A DNA stretch of 64,000 nt from JADLHS01 sp964561105 (GCA_964561105.1 CAZLOH010000022.1:1-64000); one strand, 5' to 3'; shown: positions 49,250-58,709, counted from the stretch's first letter. Translations and numbers: made by a program. The notes: a model not told the origin generated them from the sequence alone.

Positions 49250-49338
49250 GATTTACCCACGATCTCCGCGAAACACACGAAAAATTTCCAGATCACCCGA
49301 CGCGGATGCCGTTGTCATTGTCAGCTTCCCACGCGGAA

Positions 49339-50262
49339 CTACGTCAGCGCTTTAACGGTCGCCTCCAGGCTGCCGACATCCGCCACGTTGAGCATCTGCA
49401 CGTCCTTGTTGATGCGCTTCATGAAACCGCTCAACGCCGTGCCGGGTCCGAGTTCGATGAAACGGGTGAAATCCTGCGCCAGCAGGCAACGCATGGATGC
49501 TTCCCAACGCACCGACGAAGTCACCTGTTCCACCAGCTCCACCCCGATCTGGTGCGGTCGGCCGTAGGGCAGCGCGGACACGTTGGCAATCACCGGCACG
49601 CGTGTGGCGTTGAAGGTGAGCTTCGCCAGTTCCGCCGCCAGCTTCGGTTGCGCGCTGGCCATGAGCGGTGAATGATACGCGCCCGCAACCGGCAACGGGA
49701 TTGCCCTCCGCGCGCCCTTCGCCCGGGCCAGATCCACCGCGCGCAAAATTTTTTCCGTCTCGCCGGAAATCACGAGCTGGCCGGGACAATTCAAATTCGC
49801 CAGCACCACCCCGGCCTCGGCACAAACCTCGCGCGTCGCTCCTTCGTCCAGGCCGATCACCGCCGCCATGCCGCCTTGCGTCACGTCGCACGCTTCCTGC
49901 ATGAAGCGTCCCCGCGCCCGCACCACGCGCAAACCGTCCTCAAAACTCAGCGCCTCGGCCGCCGTCAGCGCCGTGAATTCGCCGAGCGACAAGCCCGCCG
50001 CCGCCTCAAAGGTGATGGCCACCCGCTCTTTCAGCAGTTCCAGGCAAACCCAACTGACGAGGAAAATTCCCGGCTGCGCGTTCTCCGTCTTGGTCAGTTC
50101 CGCGTCCGGACCGTTGAAACAAACACTGGCGAGGTCGTAGCCCAGCACGTCGTTGGCGCGGTCAAACCAGGCTCGCGCCGTGGGGAAAGTCGCGGTGAGG
50201 TCTTTGCCCATACCCACCGTCTGTGCCCCCTGACCGGCGAACAATAATGCTGTCTTGCTCAT
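49339..50262 (-). CDS. fabD: malonyl-CoA:ACP transacylase
   Basis: Loads malonyl groups on ACP. LFAGQGAQTVGMGKDL at the N-terminus, nucleophile Ser in GLSLGEFTAL (the usual His before Ser-Leu-Gly is Leu here: GLSLGE rather than GHSLGE), the Arg in VRARGRFMQ and His in AYHSPLM. 307 residues. Shine-Dalgarno CAGGA sits about 6 nt before ATG 50262. The H-to-L change next to the nucleophile is unusual but the Ser and the His of the dyad remain. Confidence 0.94.
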   Translation of the reverse strand: MSKTALLFAGQGAQTVGMGKDLTATFPTARAWFDRANDVLGYDLASVCFNGPDAELTKTENAQPGIFLVSWVCLELLKERVAITFEAAAGLSLGEFTALTAAEALSFEDGLRVVRARGRFMQEACDVTQGGMAAVIGLDEGATREVCAEAGVVLANLNCPGQLVISGETEKILRAVDLARAKGARRAIPLPVAGAYHSPLMASAQPKLAAELAKLTFNATRVPVIANVSALPYGRPHQIGVELVEQVTSSVRWEASMRCLLAQDFTRFIELGPGTALSGFMKRINKDVQMLNVADVGSLEATVKALT

Positions 50263-50373
50263 AGCGTCCTGGAACTAAACCGGAAATCAGCCCGCGACGG
50301 AAGCGCGAAAATGACTCCGGCCGGGCGTTTCCTTCATTGCCAAGCCGCCGTAAATCCAGCTAAGAATAGCGGG

Positions 50374-50886
50374 ATGCCAACGGTTGCCGAACAACTCCGC
50401 GCGGCGCGCGAAGCCAAAAAGCTCTCAATCACCGAGGTTGCCGAAATCACCAAGATTCGCGGCGACCACTTGCGCGCGCTCGAGGAGGGAAATTTCAATG
50501 TCTTCGTCGCGCCGGTTTATATCCGGGGCTTTACGCGCACCTATGCCACCCTGCTCAAGCTGGAGGTGCCGCAACTCATCAAGGCGCTGGATGTGGAACT
50601 GGGCAAGACCGATAAATTCTCCGAGCCGCCGCCGCTCACGGATGAGAAAAAGGGCGTGCTGGATTTCGCGATGCTGCAACTCTCCAAGGTGAACCTGCGG
50701 CAGGGCGCCATCATTCTCGGCGGCCTCGTCGTCCTCGCCATCGTGCTGGGGATCATCCTGACCTGGCGCAGTCATCGGACGGCCGATCCGCTCCGCAACT
50801 TGCCGCCGGCCAAATACAGCCCGCCGCCCGCCCGCAACTCCGGCCAAAAACTGCCGCTGCCCACGCCCGCGCCCCGCAAACCGTAA
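50374..50886 (+). CDS. RodZ-like helix-turn-helix membrane protein
   Basis: I start at ATG 50374 (MPTVAEQLRAAREAKKLSITEVAE), which begins the classical RodZ/HTH_25 domain; upstream codons are not similar. Residues 1-70 are an Xre-type HTH with LRALEEGNFNVFVAPVYIRGFTRTYA, the RodZ signature. A single membrane helix follows at about 108-128 (GAIILGGLVVLAIVLGIILTW). The periplasmic tail is short and Pro-rich, much shorter than in E. coli RodZ. RodZ links MreB to the envelope. Divergent from fabD. Confidence 0.85.
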   Translation: MPTVAEQLRAAREAKKLSITEVAEITKIRGDHLRALEEGNFNVFVAPVYIRGFTRTYATLLKLEVPQLIKALDVELGKTDKFSEPPPLTDEKKGVLDFAMLQLSKVNLRQGAIILGGLVVLAIVLGIILTWRSHRTADPLRNLPPAKYSPPPARNSGQKLPLPTPAPRKP

Positions 50887-50982
50887 TCCGGACCGGCAGA
50901 TCGAGGATTTGCGCCCACCGAAGCTTGCCGCGCAAATTTGCTCCGTAGTGAACCACCCGATACTTGGGGCGAACTCGTGGCG

Positions 50983-51621
50983 CTACATCTCGCGCAAATA
51001 CAAATCGCGGTTGCGCCACAGATAGAGGATCCCCGACGTCGCGGTCAGGATGACGGTCAACCACAAGGTGATCAACGCGAACCAGGGCGTCCACGGGCTG
51101 AACAAATTATGCAGCCAGGGCCACCATTCATCGTACGCATCCATGACGAGGAGCGCGATGATCGCGGCAATTTGTGAGATGGTCTTGTGTTTGCCGTAGC
51201 CTTCGGCGGCGAGGACGACGTTCTTGGAGGCGGCCAGCAGTCGCAGCCCCGTGATGCCGAGTTCGCGCGCGACAATGATGACCACCATCCACGCCTCGAC
51301 CTTGGCATAAACGGGATGCGTGCCAATGTGAAACACCGCCGGCAACTCGCCGGTCAACATGGCCCGCATGTGCCGCTCGATCAGCGCAATGAACGCCGAG
51401 CAGGTCAGGATTTTGTCGGCGAGCGGATCCATCAACACGCCAAAATTGGTGATCAACTTGCGGTCCCGGGCAATTTTGCCGTCGAGAAAATCCGTGATGC
51501 CGGCGGCGCAGAAGAACACCAGCGCCAGCGTATTGTTGACCGGTGAACGCGAAAACATGGCCCACAAGAATACGGCGGTCAGACCAAACCGCGCGGTCGT
51601 GAGTTTGTTGGGCAGATTCAT
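50983..51621 (-). CDS. pgsA: CDP-diacylglycerol-glycerol-3-phosphate 3-phosphatidyltransferase
   Basis: Makes phosphatidylglycerol phosphate from CDP-diacylglycerol. The CDP-alcohol phosphotransferase motif is complete: DFLDGKIARDRKLITNFG then VLMDPLADK (D-G-x2-A-R-x8-G-x3-D-x3-D). Several membrane segments (FGLTAVFLWAMF, VEAWMVVIIVARELGI, IAAIIALLVM, WFALITLWLTVILTA). N-terminal MNLPNKLTTAR is typical. Its ATG overlaps the rimO stop by 4 nt, so the two are translationally coupled. 212 residues, standard. Confidence 0.94.
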   Translation of the reverse strand: MNLPNKLTTARFGLTAVFLWAMFSRSPVNNTLALVFFCAAGITDFLDGKIARDRKLITNFGVLMDPLADKILTCSAFIALIERHMRAMLTGELPAVFHIGTHPVYAKVEAWMVVIIVARELGITGLRLLAASKNVVLAAEGYGKHKTISQIAAIIALLVMDAYDEWWPWLHNLFSPWTPWFALITLWLTVILTATSGILYLWRNRDLYLREM

Positions 51622-53399
51622 GCGGGCTGGGCGATCAAATCATAGTCCGTGTGCCCGATGATTTTCACACGGGCAAATTCACTGACGGGCAATTGGCCGC
51701 GCACATAAATGCGCCCGTCAATGTCCGGGGCATCGGCCTCGCCCCGGGCGATCAAGTAGTTCCGCGCGCCAAGTGCGGGGTTCGGGGTTTCCGTTTCGCG
51801 AATTAGACCGTGTTCCCAGGAGCTGACGTTGGCGGACGCCAGTTGTTTCGCGCTGGCCCGGCCTTCGACCAGCACCTTGAGCTCGCGACCCACGAATGAT
51901 TCCGAGACGGCGCGCGCCACTTTGTGTTGCGCGGCCATGGCCCGCGCGCGCCGGCGTTGTTTCACCGGGTCGCTCACCTGACCGGCCATCGTTCCCGCGC
52001 GCGTGCCAGCCTCTTGCGAGTAGGTGAAGACGCCCAGGCGTTCAAACTTGGTTTGCTCGATGAACTCGATCAGTTCGTCGAAGCAGGCCTCCGTCTCACC
52101 CGGAAAGCCAACGATGAATGTGGTGCGGAGCGCAATCCCCGGCACGCCCGCGCGGATTTTGCGGAGCAGATCCACGATGTATTGCTTCGAGGTTTCGCGC
52201 CGCATCCGTTCGAGCATGTTCGCGTGAATGTGCTGGAGCGGGATGTCCACATAACGCGCCACCTTCGGACACGCGGCGATGGTCTGAATGAGTTCATCCG
52301 TCCAGTGCGCGGGGTGCGTGTAGAGCAGCCGAATCCAGAAATCGCCCGGCAGCTCATTCAATTCCCGCAACAACGTGCCGATGGTGGTCGCATCGCCGGC
52401 CAGCGACCGGGCGGCGGCGGAAAACTTTTCCGGCGACGAGATCGCCCGGGAGTGGTTCGGCCGCAAATCCAGGCCGTAATAGGTCGAGTCCTGCGAGATC
52501 AGATTCAATTCCTTCACACCGTCGGCCAGCAGCGCCTTTGCTTCAGCCACCACGTCGCGTTGCGTCCGGCTGCGATGCGACCCGCGCATCCGGGGGATGA
52601 TGCAAAAGCTGCACGGATGATTGCAGCCCTCGGCAATCTTCACGTAGGCGAAATGCTTCGGCGTGAGTCGAAACCTTGGCGTCTCGTAATCAGGAATGTA
52701 AACCGGCCGCGCCGTGACATCGAATACCGGAGCCGTCGGCGGAGGGACGATGGAGGGCGGCTTGCCCACCACGGTCCTGGTCTTGCCAAACTTCGCGGTG
52801 CCTCGAATGGCTTCCGATTTCTCGTGTGCGTCAAGACCCCGTCCCTGCTCCAGTTCGGCGAGGCGCGTCGTGACTTTGGTTTTTCGGTTTCGGATTTCGA
52901 GCCTCGGATTTCGGATTTTTTCACCGCGTCGCTCGTGCGCCTGTTTCACGATGGCGGAAACCTGCGCCACCTGATCAATACCCATGAACGCGTCCACTTC
53001 CGGGAACAGCTTGGGGAGCTCCTCGCGAAAGCGTTGCGACAAACAGCCCGAGACGACCAGGCCCTGGCCGCGATTTTTCGCTTCGCGCACTTCCGCGGAT
53101 TCGAGAATGGTGTCCACGCTCTCCTCCTGGGCGGAGTCAATGAACGAACAAGTGTTCACGATCACCACGTCGGCTTGCGCCGCGTCATTGGTGATGGCGA
53201 CGCCACCCTGGATCAGCGAGCCGAGCATGATTTCGGCGTCCACCAGATTTTTGGCGCAGCCGAGCGATATCAGCCCCACCTGCAACGGCCGATCTTTGGA
53301 CTTTGGTTTGGTCACCGGCCTGACAGCGTATGCGACATCGTGCAGCGAGGCAATCTTGCTAAAACCCGTGGCACAACTCGACAGGAATACCTCCATCAC
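51618..53399 (-). CDS. rimO: RimO ribosomal protein S12 methylthiotransferase
   Basis: Radical SAM enzyme that methylthiolates Asp of S12. N-terminal UPF0004 domain with the three Fe-S cysteines (ISLGCAKNLVDAE, NTCSFIDSA, SGCLSQRF), radical SAM cluster CNHPCSFCIIPRMRG, and a C-terminal TRAM domain (GRIYVRGQ...GHTDYDLIAQ). At 593 residues it is about 140 longer than usual: after the UPF0004 domain there is an extra of about 90 residues including RRGEKIRNPRLEIRNRKTKV, encoded by the dispersed TTCGGATTTCGAG repeat, and a second insertion (SSPEKFSAAARSLAGD). Gene overlaps the AbiEii fragment start by 4 nt. Confidence 0.93.
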   Translation of the reverse strand: MMEVFLSSCATGFSKIASLHDVAYAVRPVTKPKSKDRPLQVGLISLGCAKNLVDAEIMLGSLIQGGVAITNDAAQADVVIVNTCSFIDSAQEESVDTILESAEVREAKNRGQGLVVSGCLSQRFREELPKLFPEVDAFMGIDQVAQVSAIVKQAHERRGEKIRNPRLEIRNRKTKVTTRLAELEQGRGLDAHEKSEAIRGTAKFGKTRTVVGKPPSIVPPPTAPVFDVTARPVYIPDYETPRFRLTPKHFAYVKIAEGCNHPCSFCIIPRMRGSHRSRTQRDVVAEAKALLADGVKELNLISQDSTYYGLDLRPNHSRAISSPEKFSAAARSLAGDATTIGTLLRELNELPGDFWIRLLYTHPAHWTDELIQTIAACPKVARYVDIPLQHIHANMLERMRRETSKQYIVDLLRKIRAGVPGIALRTTFIVGFPGETEACFDELIEFIEQTKFERLGVFTYSQEAGTRAGTMAGQVSDPVKQRRRARAMAAQHKVARAVSESFVGRELKVLVEGRASAKQLASANVSSWEHGLIRETETPNPALGARNYLIARGEADAPDIDGRIYVRGQLPVSEFARVKIIGHTDYDLIAQPA

Positions 53400-53752
53400 G
53401 GAACAGTCGCGTTAGTCGCTGCACGACTTGGCGGCAGTTCCTTGTCGCGCTGGGCGTCGTGCTCATGACCGGTCAATGGCGCGAGCTTGCTCACCTGACC
53501 CAGCACAGCGACCAACTCCTCCGGTTTCGCCTGCGTCACGATGTCCACGTCAATGGACAACCGCCGGATGGGATTCAGGCGCAGGAGCAGGCTCGTGCCG
53601 GCCTTGAACTGGATGGGCAAACCGCTTTCCGCCAGATGGCCAAGAAGCTGAAGCGCGGCAATGGTCTTCTCCAGCATCACCGGGTTGCGGCATCCAATTG
53701 CAGCCGCGTGTTTCAAAACCCACGCCTTTTCAATACATTCCGGCGAAAGCAT
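53396..53752 (-). CDS. truncated AbiEii-like nucleotidyltransferase toxin
   Basis: 118 residues against about 250-300 for AbiEii. The catalytic start is present: LEKTIAALQLLGHLAESGL, then FKAGTSLLLRLNPIRRLSIDVDIVT, with G-x-S and D-x-D of the nucleotidyltransferase fold. After residue 85 the sequence ceases to look like the family and stops inside the first codons of rimO. Most of the catalytic C-terminus is gone, so the toxin is presumably dead. It follows its partner gene with 11 nt between them. Confidence 0.7.
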   Translation of the reverse strand: MLSPECIEKAWVLKHAAAIGCRNPVMLEKTIAALQLLGHLAESGLPIQFKAGTSLLLRLNPIRRLSIDVDIVTQAKPEELVAVLGQVSKLAPLTGHEHDAQRDKELPPSRAATNATVP

Positions 53753-53763
53753 GGCTTGCCACC

Positions 53764-54519
53764 CTAACCAACCAACGCGGACTTTTTCAAAAACTCCGCT
53801 TTGATGTGTCGTCCCAATTCCAGCCCGGCGGGACGGCGCTCGCGGGCGTAATCCAGCAGCCGGGCCAGCGAAATCCGCGAATAACCGGCGAGGTTGTCGA
53901 ACGTGCGGAAATACTCCCCTTCGTCCATGAACCGTAGCGCCCGGCTTTCCACGAACGACTCCACCAGCAACCCCTCCACCGTCACCAGATGCCCGTCGTG
54001 CGGCTGCGTGGTTGGCTTGGGGCGGATGACCACAGTGCGCTCCCGGATGGCAAACTCCCGCGCCGCCGCGCCTCGTGGATTCAGATGAACGTCGTAGCCG
54101 TCATCCCGAAGTCGCTCCGCCACGCTCGACATCGCGTCGCGTTCCGTGTGGACGAACGTGACGAACCGGGCCAGCAGCAGATGCCCGTAGCTGCGGATCT
54201 GCTCCGTGGACCAGCAGGTGAAGTCCAAGAGTGGAAACGATTTTTCCAGCTCCCGCGCCAGCCGGGCGGTCGGTTTTGCGTTGAGCACGCAAGGTTCGGC
54301 AATGCGCGAATACCATCCGCGTCCGGCGTCGTGAATGACCCTGCCGCGCATAAAGGTGGACAGATACTCGCGCAGCAGCGCGGGCGGACAGGTGATCTGG
54401 CGCTGGCGCAACCAGTCCCGGACCTCGGCCACGCTGAAATACGGCGCTTGCCGCGCGAGCGCGGGCAGGCACTCGTTGCGCAGAACTTGTTTGAGGTTGG
54501 TCTTGTTGCCGGTTGGCAT
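53764..54519 (-). CDS. AbiEi-like antitoxin/regulator
   Basis: I choose ATG 54519 (MPTGNKTNLKQVL). Residues 1-75 look like a winged-helix region (SVAEVRDWLRQRQITCPPALLREYLSTFMRGRVI...GWYSR) and the rest resembles the DUF6577/AbiEi_4-type C-terminal domain (LNAKPTARLARELEKSFPLLDFTCWSTEQIRSYG). In AbiE systems the first gene represses the operon and the second is a nucleotidyltransferase toxin; here the second is truncated, so this may now be an orphan regulator. Family call from memory of the pattern. Confidence 0.65.
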   Translation of the reverse strand: MPTGNKTNLKQVLRNECLPALARQAPYFSVAEVRDWLRQRQITCPPALLREYLSTFMRGRVIHDAGRGWYSRIAEPCVLNAKPTARLARELEKSFPLLDFTCWSTEQIRSYGHLLLARFVTFVHTERDAMSSVAERLRDDGYDVHLNPRGAAAREFAIRERTVVIRPKPTTQPHDGHLVTVEGLLVESFVESRALRFMDEGEYFRTFDNLAGYSRISLARLLDYARERRPAGLELGRHIKAEFLKKSALVG

Positions 54520-54559
54520 TTTAGTGCGCCGTTGACGCGGTCTCAACGGTTTTGATCTG

Positions 54560-55010
54560 GCCGTGGGCAGAGCAAGCCAAAGCTCCGTCAGGAGCGGAAT
54601 CTTTGTAGAACCACAATCGCGATAAATTCAAAGCCTCGTCGGGGCGGAATATGCCGCTCCTGACGGAGCTTGGATTTTCCGGCGATGCCATTCTACAAAG
54701 ATGTCGCCCCGCTGGGGCTGCGGCGGGATTCTGGCGCTTGGCGGCAAGGAGGCGGTCAACCCACGGGGCGTGGCGAGGATTTACCCCAACGGGGTAGCGT
54801 CGTTCAGCCCAGGGTTGCGAGGAACGAACTACCCTGGGTAACCGAATCAAAATGTTCATCAACCCCAACGGGGTTGCGGCATGGCGCGCGGCAACACCGA
54901 CGCAACCCCGTTGGGGTTGGGGAAAATCAAAACACCGATGACCCAGGGTAGCCTCGCGGACTCGGCAACCCGGGCTGAAGGACGAAACGCCGTTGGCGTT
55001 CTCATTTGCT
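54560..55010. repeat. cluster of palindromic intergenic repeats
   Basis: AGCTCCGTCAGGAGCGG (54583) pairs with CCGCTCCTGACGGAGCTT (54652-54672). CCCCAACGGGGT and CAACCCCAACGGGGTTGC recur at about 54783, 54862 and 54903, with CCCAGGGTTGCGAGG and its inverse around 54810 and 54945. No gene is present between abiEi and radC. Such GCAACCCCGTTGGGG elements are common in Verrucomicrobia and Planctomycetes genomes. Confidence 0.75.
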
Positions 55011-55077
55011 CGCCTCCTCCACGATTTTGACTTCATCCGGCATCAATTCGGAGAGGGCAAGGAGGTTCAGGCTCATT

Positions 55078-55740
55078 TTACAATTTCCCTTCCTCCAAGA
55101 AGCTAAAATACCCACTCCGGTTGAAGATGATGTGATCCAGCAACTCAATGCCAACGATTTCTCCCGCCGCCTTGAGTTGACCGGTGATCACGATGTCACT
55201 CGGCGACGGTTCGAGTCCGCCGCTCGGATGGTTATGTGCCACGATGATGCCGGAAGCCCGGTCAGCCACGGCATCGGCAAAGACTTCGCGCGGGTGAACC
55301 GGGCTGCGGTCGATCAGGCCAATCGAGACGACCCGGATGTTCAGAATCTCGTTCGCACCGTTAATGGTGGCACAGAGGAAATGCTCTTGCCTTCGGTCAG
55401 CGTAATGGCAAACCAAGGGCAGAATATCGGCGGGGGTTGCGATTTTCGTGCCTTCAGGCTTGATGCGGCGGCGGGCGAATTCAATCGCCGCCAGAATCAA
55501 CGTGGCTTTCGCGTTGCCGACGCCTTCAAACTGAGAGAGGTCGTCCGCCGTCACCTTCAGCCCCTTCTCGTCAATGAGCCGCGCCAGTTTTCCGGCGAGC
55601 GTCATCACATCCATGCCCGGCGTGCCTTTGCCGAGTAGCACCGCCAACAATTCCTGGTCGCTCAACGCCGCTGCGCCCTTGGCCAGGAGCTTCTCGCGGG
55701 GGCGGTCGTGCGCCGGAATCTGGTTCATGGGCCGGGTCAT
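55078..55740 (-). CDS. radC: RadC family JAB-domain protein
   Basis: 220 residues. N-terminal helix-hairpin-helix region (AKGAAALSDQELLAVLLGKGT, LSQFEGVGNAKATLILAAIE) and JAB/MPN metallo-core HNHPSGGLEPSPSD with H-x-H and the distal Asp. RadC was once linked to DNA repair but is now mostly seen next to mobile elements and restriction systems, and its activity is unsettled. Its start overlaps the hsdR stop by 4 nt (ATGA), so it is the last gene of the type I restriction operon. A second ATG (55728) begins MNQIPAHDRPREK, which resembles the more usual start. Confidence 0.9.
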   Translation of the reverse strand: MTRPMNQIPAHDRPREKLLAKGAAALSDQELLAVLLGKGTPGMDVMTLAGKLARLIDEKGLKVTADDLSQFEGVGNAKATLILAAIEFARRRIKPEGTKIATPADILPLVCHYADRRQEHFLCATINGANEILNIRVVSIGLIDRSPVHPREVFADAVADRASGIIVAHNHPSGGLEPSPSDIVITGQLKAAGEIVGIELLDHIIFNRSGYFSFLEEGKL

Positions 55741-58709
55741 GCAGCAAAAGCCAAGTGGGATTGGATAACCGTGACGGCCATGATGTCGAAGATGCCCCCG
55801 GTGTCGGTGTATTTGGGATCGCCCAATTCCTCGTAGCGCCCGCGCTCGTCGTAGGCGGTCTGAATCTCTCCGTTGACCTGGCCACGGTATGGGCCTTCGA
55901 GGAACACCCGGTCTGCGCGGTGCGCTTGGACCGTGCCACGGATGCCTGTATCGGCAATCTTCTCCTCCGTCACCTGCTTGATGTAGAGGGCCTCCTCGTC
56001 GGTGATTTGGAATTTGGTGCGAATCTCATCAATCATGTCCTGCACGGACACCTTCTTCGGCGGCGGGCCAGTGCCCTTCTTTCCCTTGCGTGGTTTCAGC
56101 TTCACCGGCCCGGTGCTGGTCGTGACCCCCTGATACTCGACCGCCGCCTTGATGACTTCGGTTTGCCGAATCTGCTTCATCAGGTCGGACACGCTGCCCA
56201 TCTTGATGAGCTGCGGCCCGACGTATTCCGCAAACGTGGCGAACTCCTTCAACTCTGGCGCATAGGTGAAGAAGCAGGTAAGGAAGTGGAACGCCTTGAC
56301 GTAACGGGCGAGCAAGTAAACGAACGCCTTGCGCTCCTCGTTGTCGGCAATATTGGCCTGGAAGCGTGCCCGCAGCGCATTCACAAAAAACTGCATCTGC
56401 GCGTCCGTGCCGCTCGCCGCCAGCTTCGCAAAGTCGGCGGCGTCTTTCTGCGTGAACACGCCAACGTCCAGAATCTCCTGGTAGAGCTTCGGGCAAAGCT
56501 CCTGGTCCGGCTCGGTCGGCGCGAACGGCGTGCCCTTGCGGTATTTCTGAAACGCCTTGAGGATGGCCGTGGCGTTGTTGGTGAAGTCCACTACCACCAC
56601 GTCCTTCTTCTCCTCGTGGCAGCGGTTCAACCGGGACACCGTCTGCACGGCGTTGCGATCCACGACCGGCTTGTCGAGGAACATCCCGGCCAGCAACGGC
56701 TGGTCGAAGCCCGTCTGGAATTTGCTGGCCACGATCATGATGCGGTAGTCCTCACCCTCGAACCGTTCTTCGATCAACTCGCCCGACTGCAATTCGTTGA
56801 CGGCGTGTTCGTGAATCTCCGCGTTGGTTGCCGGGTGCGTGAAGTCCGAAAAGGCGTAGAGCACTTTGTATTTCGCCCCGCGCTCTTTGATCTTCTCCTT
56901 GATGATGTTGAAATAGCGCAGCCCGGCCACGCGGGAACTGGTCACTATCATCGCTTTGGCCCGCCCGCCGACCAGCGGCATCACCTTTTCCTCGAAGATG
57001 CGGAGCATGACCTCGGCCTTGTATTGGATGAGGCCGTCGTCCTGAAACGCCACGTTCATCAGCGCCTTGGCCACGACGCCCTTGGGATAGACCTCCTCCT
57101 CTTCGTCCTTCGCCGGCACAAAGTGGCAGTGCAGGTGGTAGAGCGTCTTGTAGGAGATGATGCTCGCGGCCACGTCCACGATGTAACCCTCGGCAATCGC
57201 TTCCTCCTCGGTGTAGCTGTCAAATGGCGCGCCGAACAGGCTGACCGTCTCCGGCGAAGGTGTGGCGGTGAACGCGACGAACAACTGATTCAGGTCGTGC
57301 TCGCGGATGACTTTGGCAAGCTGCTCCTCCGGGTCTTGCTCCGGCGCGTCGGCGTCCGGTTCGTCCGCCTTGCGGAATGGCAGGCGAATGGCCGCGCCCA
57401 TCTGGCCTTCCTGCGAGCGGTGCGCCTCGTCAATCAGGAACGTGACGCGCAGCTTCTTCAGTTCGGGATTGTTCTGAATCTGGTCGAGTATCCAGGCGAA
57501 CTTTTGCTGCGTGCTGACGATGATGGGCTTCCGCTGGTTGAGGAAGCGCGGCAGGTCGTCGGCGCGGTCGGCCAGGCCCACCACGTCCTTCAAGTGGGTG
57601 TAGTTGACGATGTCACGGCGGATGTTGTCGTCGAGTGCCGTGCGGTCGGTGAGGATGAACGTGATGTCCACCAGCTTTTCGTTCGTGCCCGGCTTGTACA
57701 GGCTGTGCAGACGGTCGGCCAGCCAGCAGATCGAGAGCGTCTTGCCGCTGCCCGGCGAATGCTCCGCCAGGTATTTGCGCCCGATGTTGCCTTCCTTGGA
57801 AAAGTGCGCCGTGACATCTTCAGCGACCTTCCGCACCAGGCGGGCCTGGTGGTAGCGCGGGAAGATGGTGAATGCCGGGCGCTCGGGTTTGTCCGCCTCA
57901 GCCTCGCGCTTGGGCACGCGCACCAGGAAGAATGACAACGCCTCCAACAACTGCTCCTTGGACAGCACTTCGCGGTAAAGGAACTCGACCGGATACTCGT
58001 TCGGTTTCGTGGGCGTGTTGACCAGGCCCATATTGTGCCAGCGGAAGTTCTCCTCGCGGCGGGGATCGGTCGCGGCCATCACATCGCTCGTGTCGGCGGC
58101 GAGGTAGAGGAAGGGGTGCGAGAAAATCTTGTGTTTGTGGTCGCGGGCGGCGAACTGCGCCACGGCGTCATGCACGTTCTGGTTGGCCTCGTGCTTCACC
58201 TCCAGCGCCACGATGGGCAGGCCGTTGAGGAAGAACACGAAATCAATTTCCTTTTGACCTTGGGCCGGCGGCGGGACGCCGCCTGAACCCGCAGGCGGGG
58301 ACGCCTGAGCCACAAAATAGAAGTGCGGGCGGAAGGTGATGCGGTTCTGCGGGTATTTGTCCGCGCCCGCGCTCTCGGCGGAACGGGGCTTGGGGTAGAA
58401 CAGCCGAAACTCCAGCCCGCGCACTTTCAACCCGTGGCGCAAGAGCATCCAGAGCGGCGTGTGGGCCAGTTCTTTCCGCAGCGCCTTGAAGACCTCGTCC
58501 CGTGCGTCTGTGCCGTAATCGTCGGTCAACTTCTTGAGCGTGTCGGCCTGCGTGGCCTTGAGAAAGGCCCACAGGTGGTCTTCGGCGATGAAGTGCTCCG
58601 TGTCCGTGATGTCGGACTGCTCCAGCACGCCATACCCGTGCTCGCGGACGAGGTAATCCGCGATGTGTTGCTGAAACGTCAGCTCCGGGGCTTTCTTCTT
58701 GCGCGGCAT
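55737..58709 (-). CDS. hsdR: type I restriction enzyme subunit R
   Basis: 990 residues. The N-terminal nuclease lies at about 100-180 (FVFFLNGLPIVALEVKHEA, PD-D/ExK type), followed by an SF2 helicase motor: Walker A HSPGSGKTLSICW, DEAH in TFLIDEAHRSQEG, TATPSPE, VASKFQTGFDQPLL and SRLNRCHEEKKDV. HsdR uses ATP to translocate DNA and cuts far from the recognition site when it is not methylated. It starts 2 nt after the DUF1016 gene and is coupled to radC. Intact in sequence. Confidence 0.94.
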   Translation of the reverse strand: MPRKKKAPELTFQQHIADYLVREHGYGVLEQSDITDTEHFIAEDHLWAFLKATQADTLKKLTDDYGTDARDEVFKALRKELAHTPLWMLLRHGLKVRGLEFRLFYPKPRSAESAGADKYPQNRITFRPHFYFVAQASPPAGSGGVPPPAQGQKEIDFVFFLNGLPIVALEVKHEANQNVHDAVAQFAARDHKHKIFSHPFLYLAADTSDVMAATDPRREENFRWHNMGLVNTPTKPNEYPVEFLYREVLSKEQLLEALSFFLVRVPKREAEADKPERPAFTIFPRYHQARLVRKVAEDVTAHFSKEGNIGRKYLAEHSPGSGKTLSICWLADRLHSLYKPGTNEKLVDITFILTDRTALDDNIRRDIVNYTHLKDVVGLADRADDLPRFLNQRKPIIVSTQQKFAWILDQIQNNPELKKLRVTFLIDEAHRSQEGQMGAAIRLPFRKADEPDADAPEQDPEEQLAKVIREHDLNQLFVAFTATPSPETVSLFGAPFDSYTEEEAIAEGYIVDVAASIISYKTLYHLHCHFVPAKDEEEEVYPKGVVAKALMNVAFQDDGLIQYKAEVMLRIFEEKVMPLVGGRAKAMIVTSSRVAGLRYFNIIKEKIKERGAKYKVLYAFSDFTHPATNAEIHEHAVNELQSGELIEERFEGEDYRIMIVASKFQTGFDQPLLAGMFLDKPVVDRNAVQTVSRLNRCHEEKKDVVVVDFTNNATAILKAFQKYRKGTPFAPTEPDQELCPKLYQEILDVGVFTQKDAADFAKLAASGTDAQMQFFVNALRARFQANIADNEERKAFVYLLARYVKAFHFLTCFFTYAPELKEFATFAEYVGPQLIKMGSVSDLMKQIRQTEVIKAAVEYQGVTTSTGPVKLKPRKGKKGTGPPPKKVSVQDMIDEIRTKFQITDEEALYIKQVTEEKIADTGIRGTVQAHRADRVFLEGPYRGQVNGEIQTAYDERGRYEELGDPKYTDTGGIFDIMAVTVIQSHLAFAA

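Noticed and set aside
55755..57935. 726-codon + strand ORF across hsdR
   Set aside because: Antisense shadow of hsdR, whose helicase and nuclease motifs are complete.
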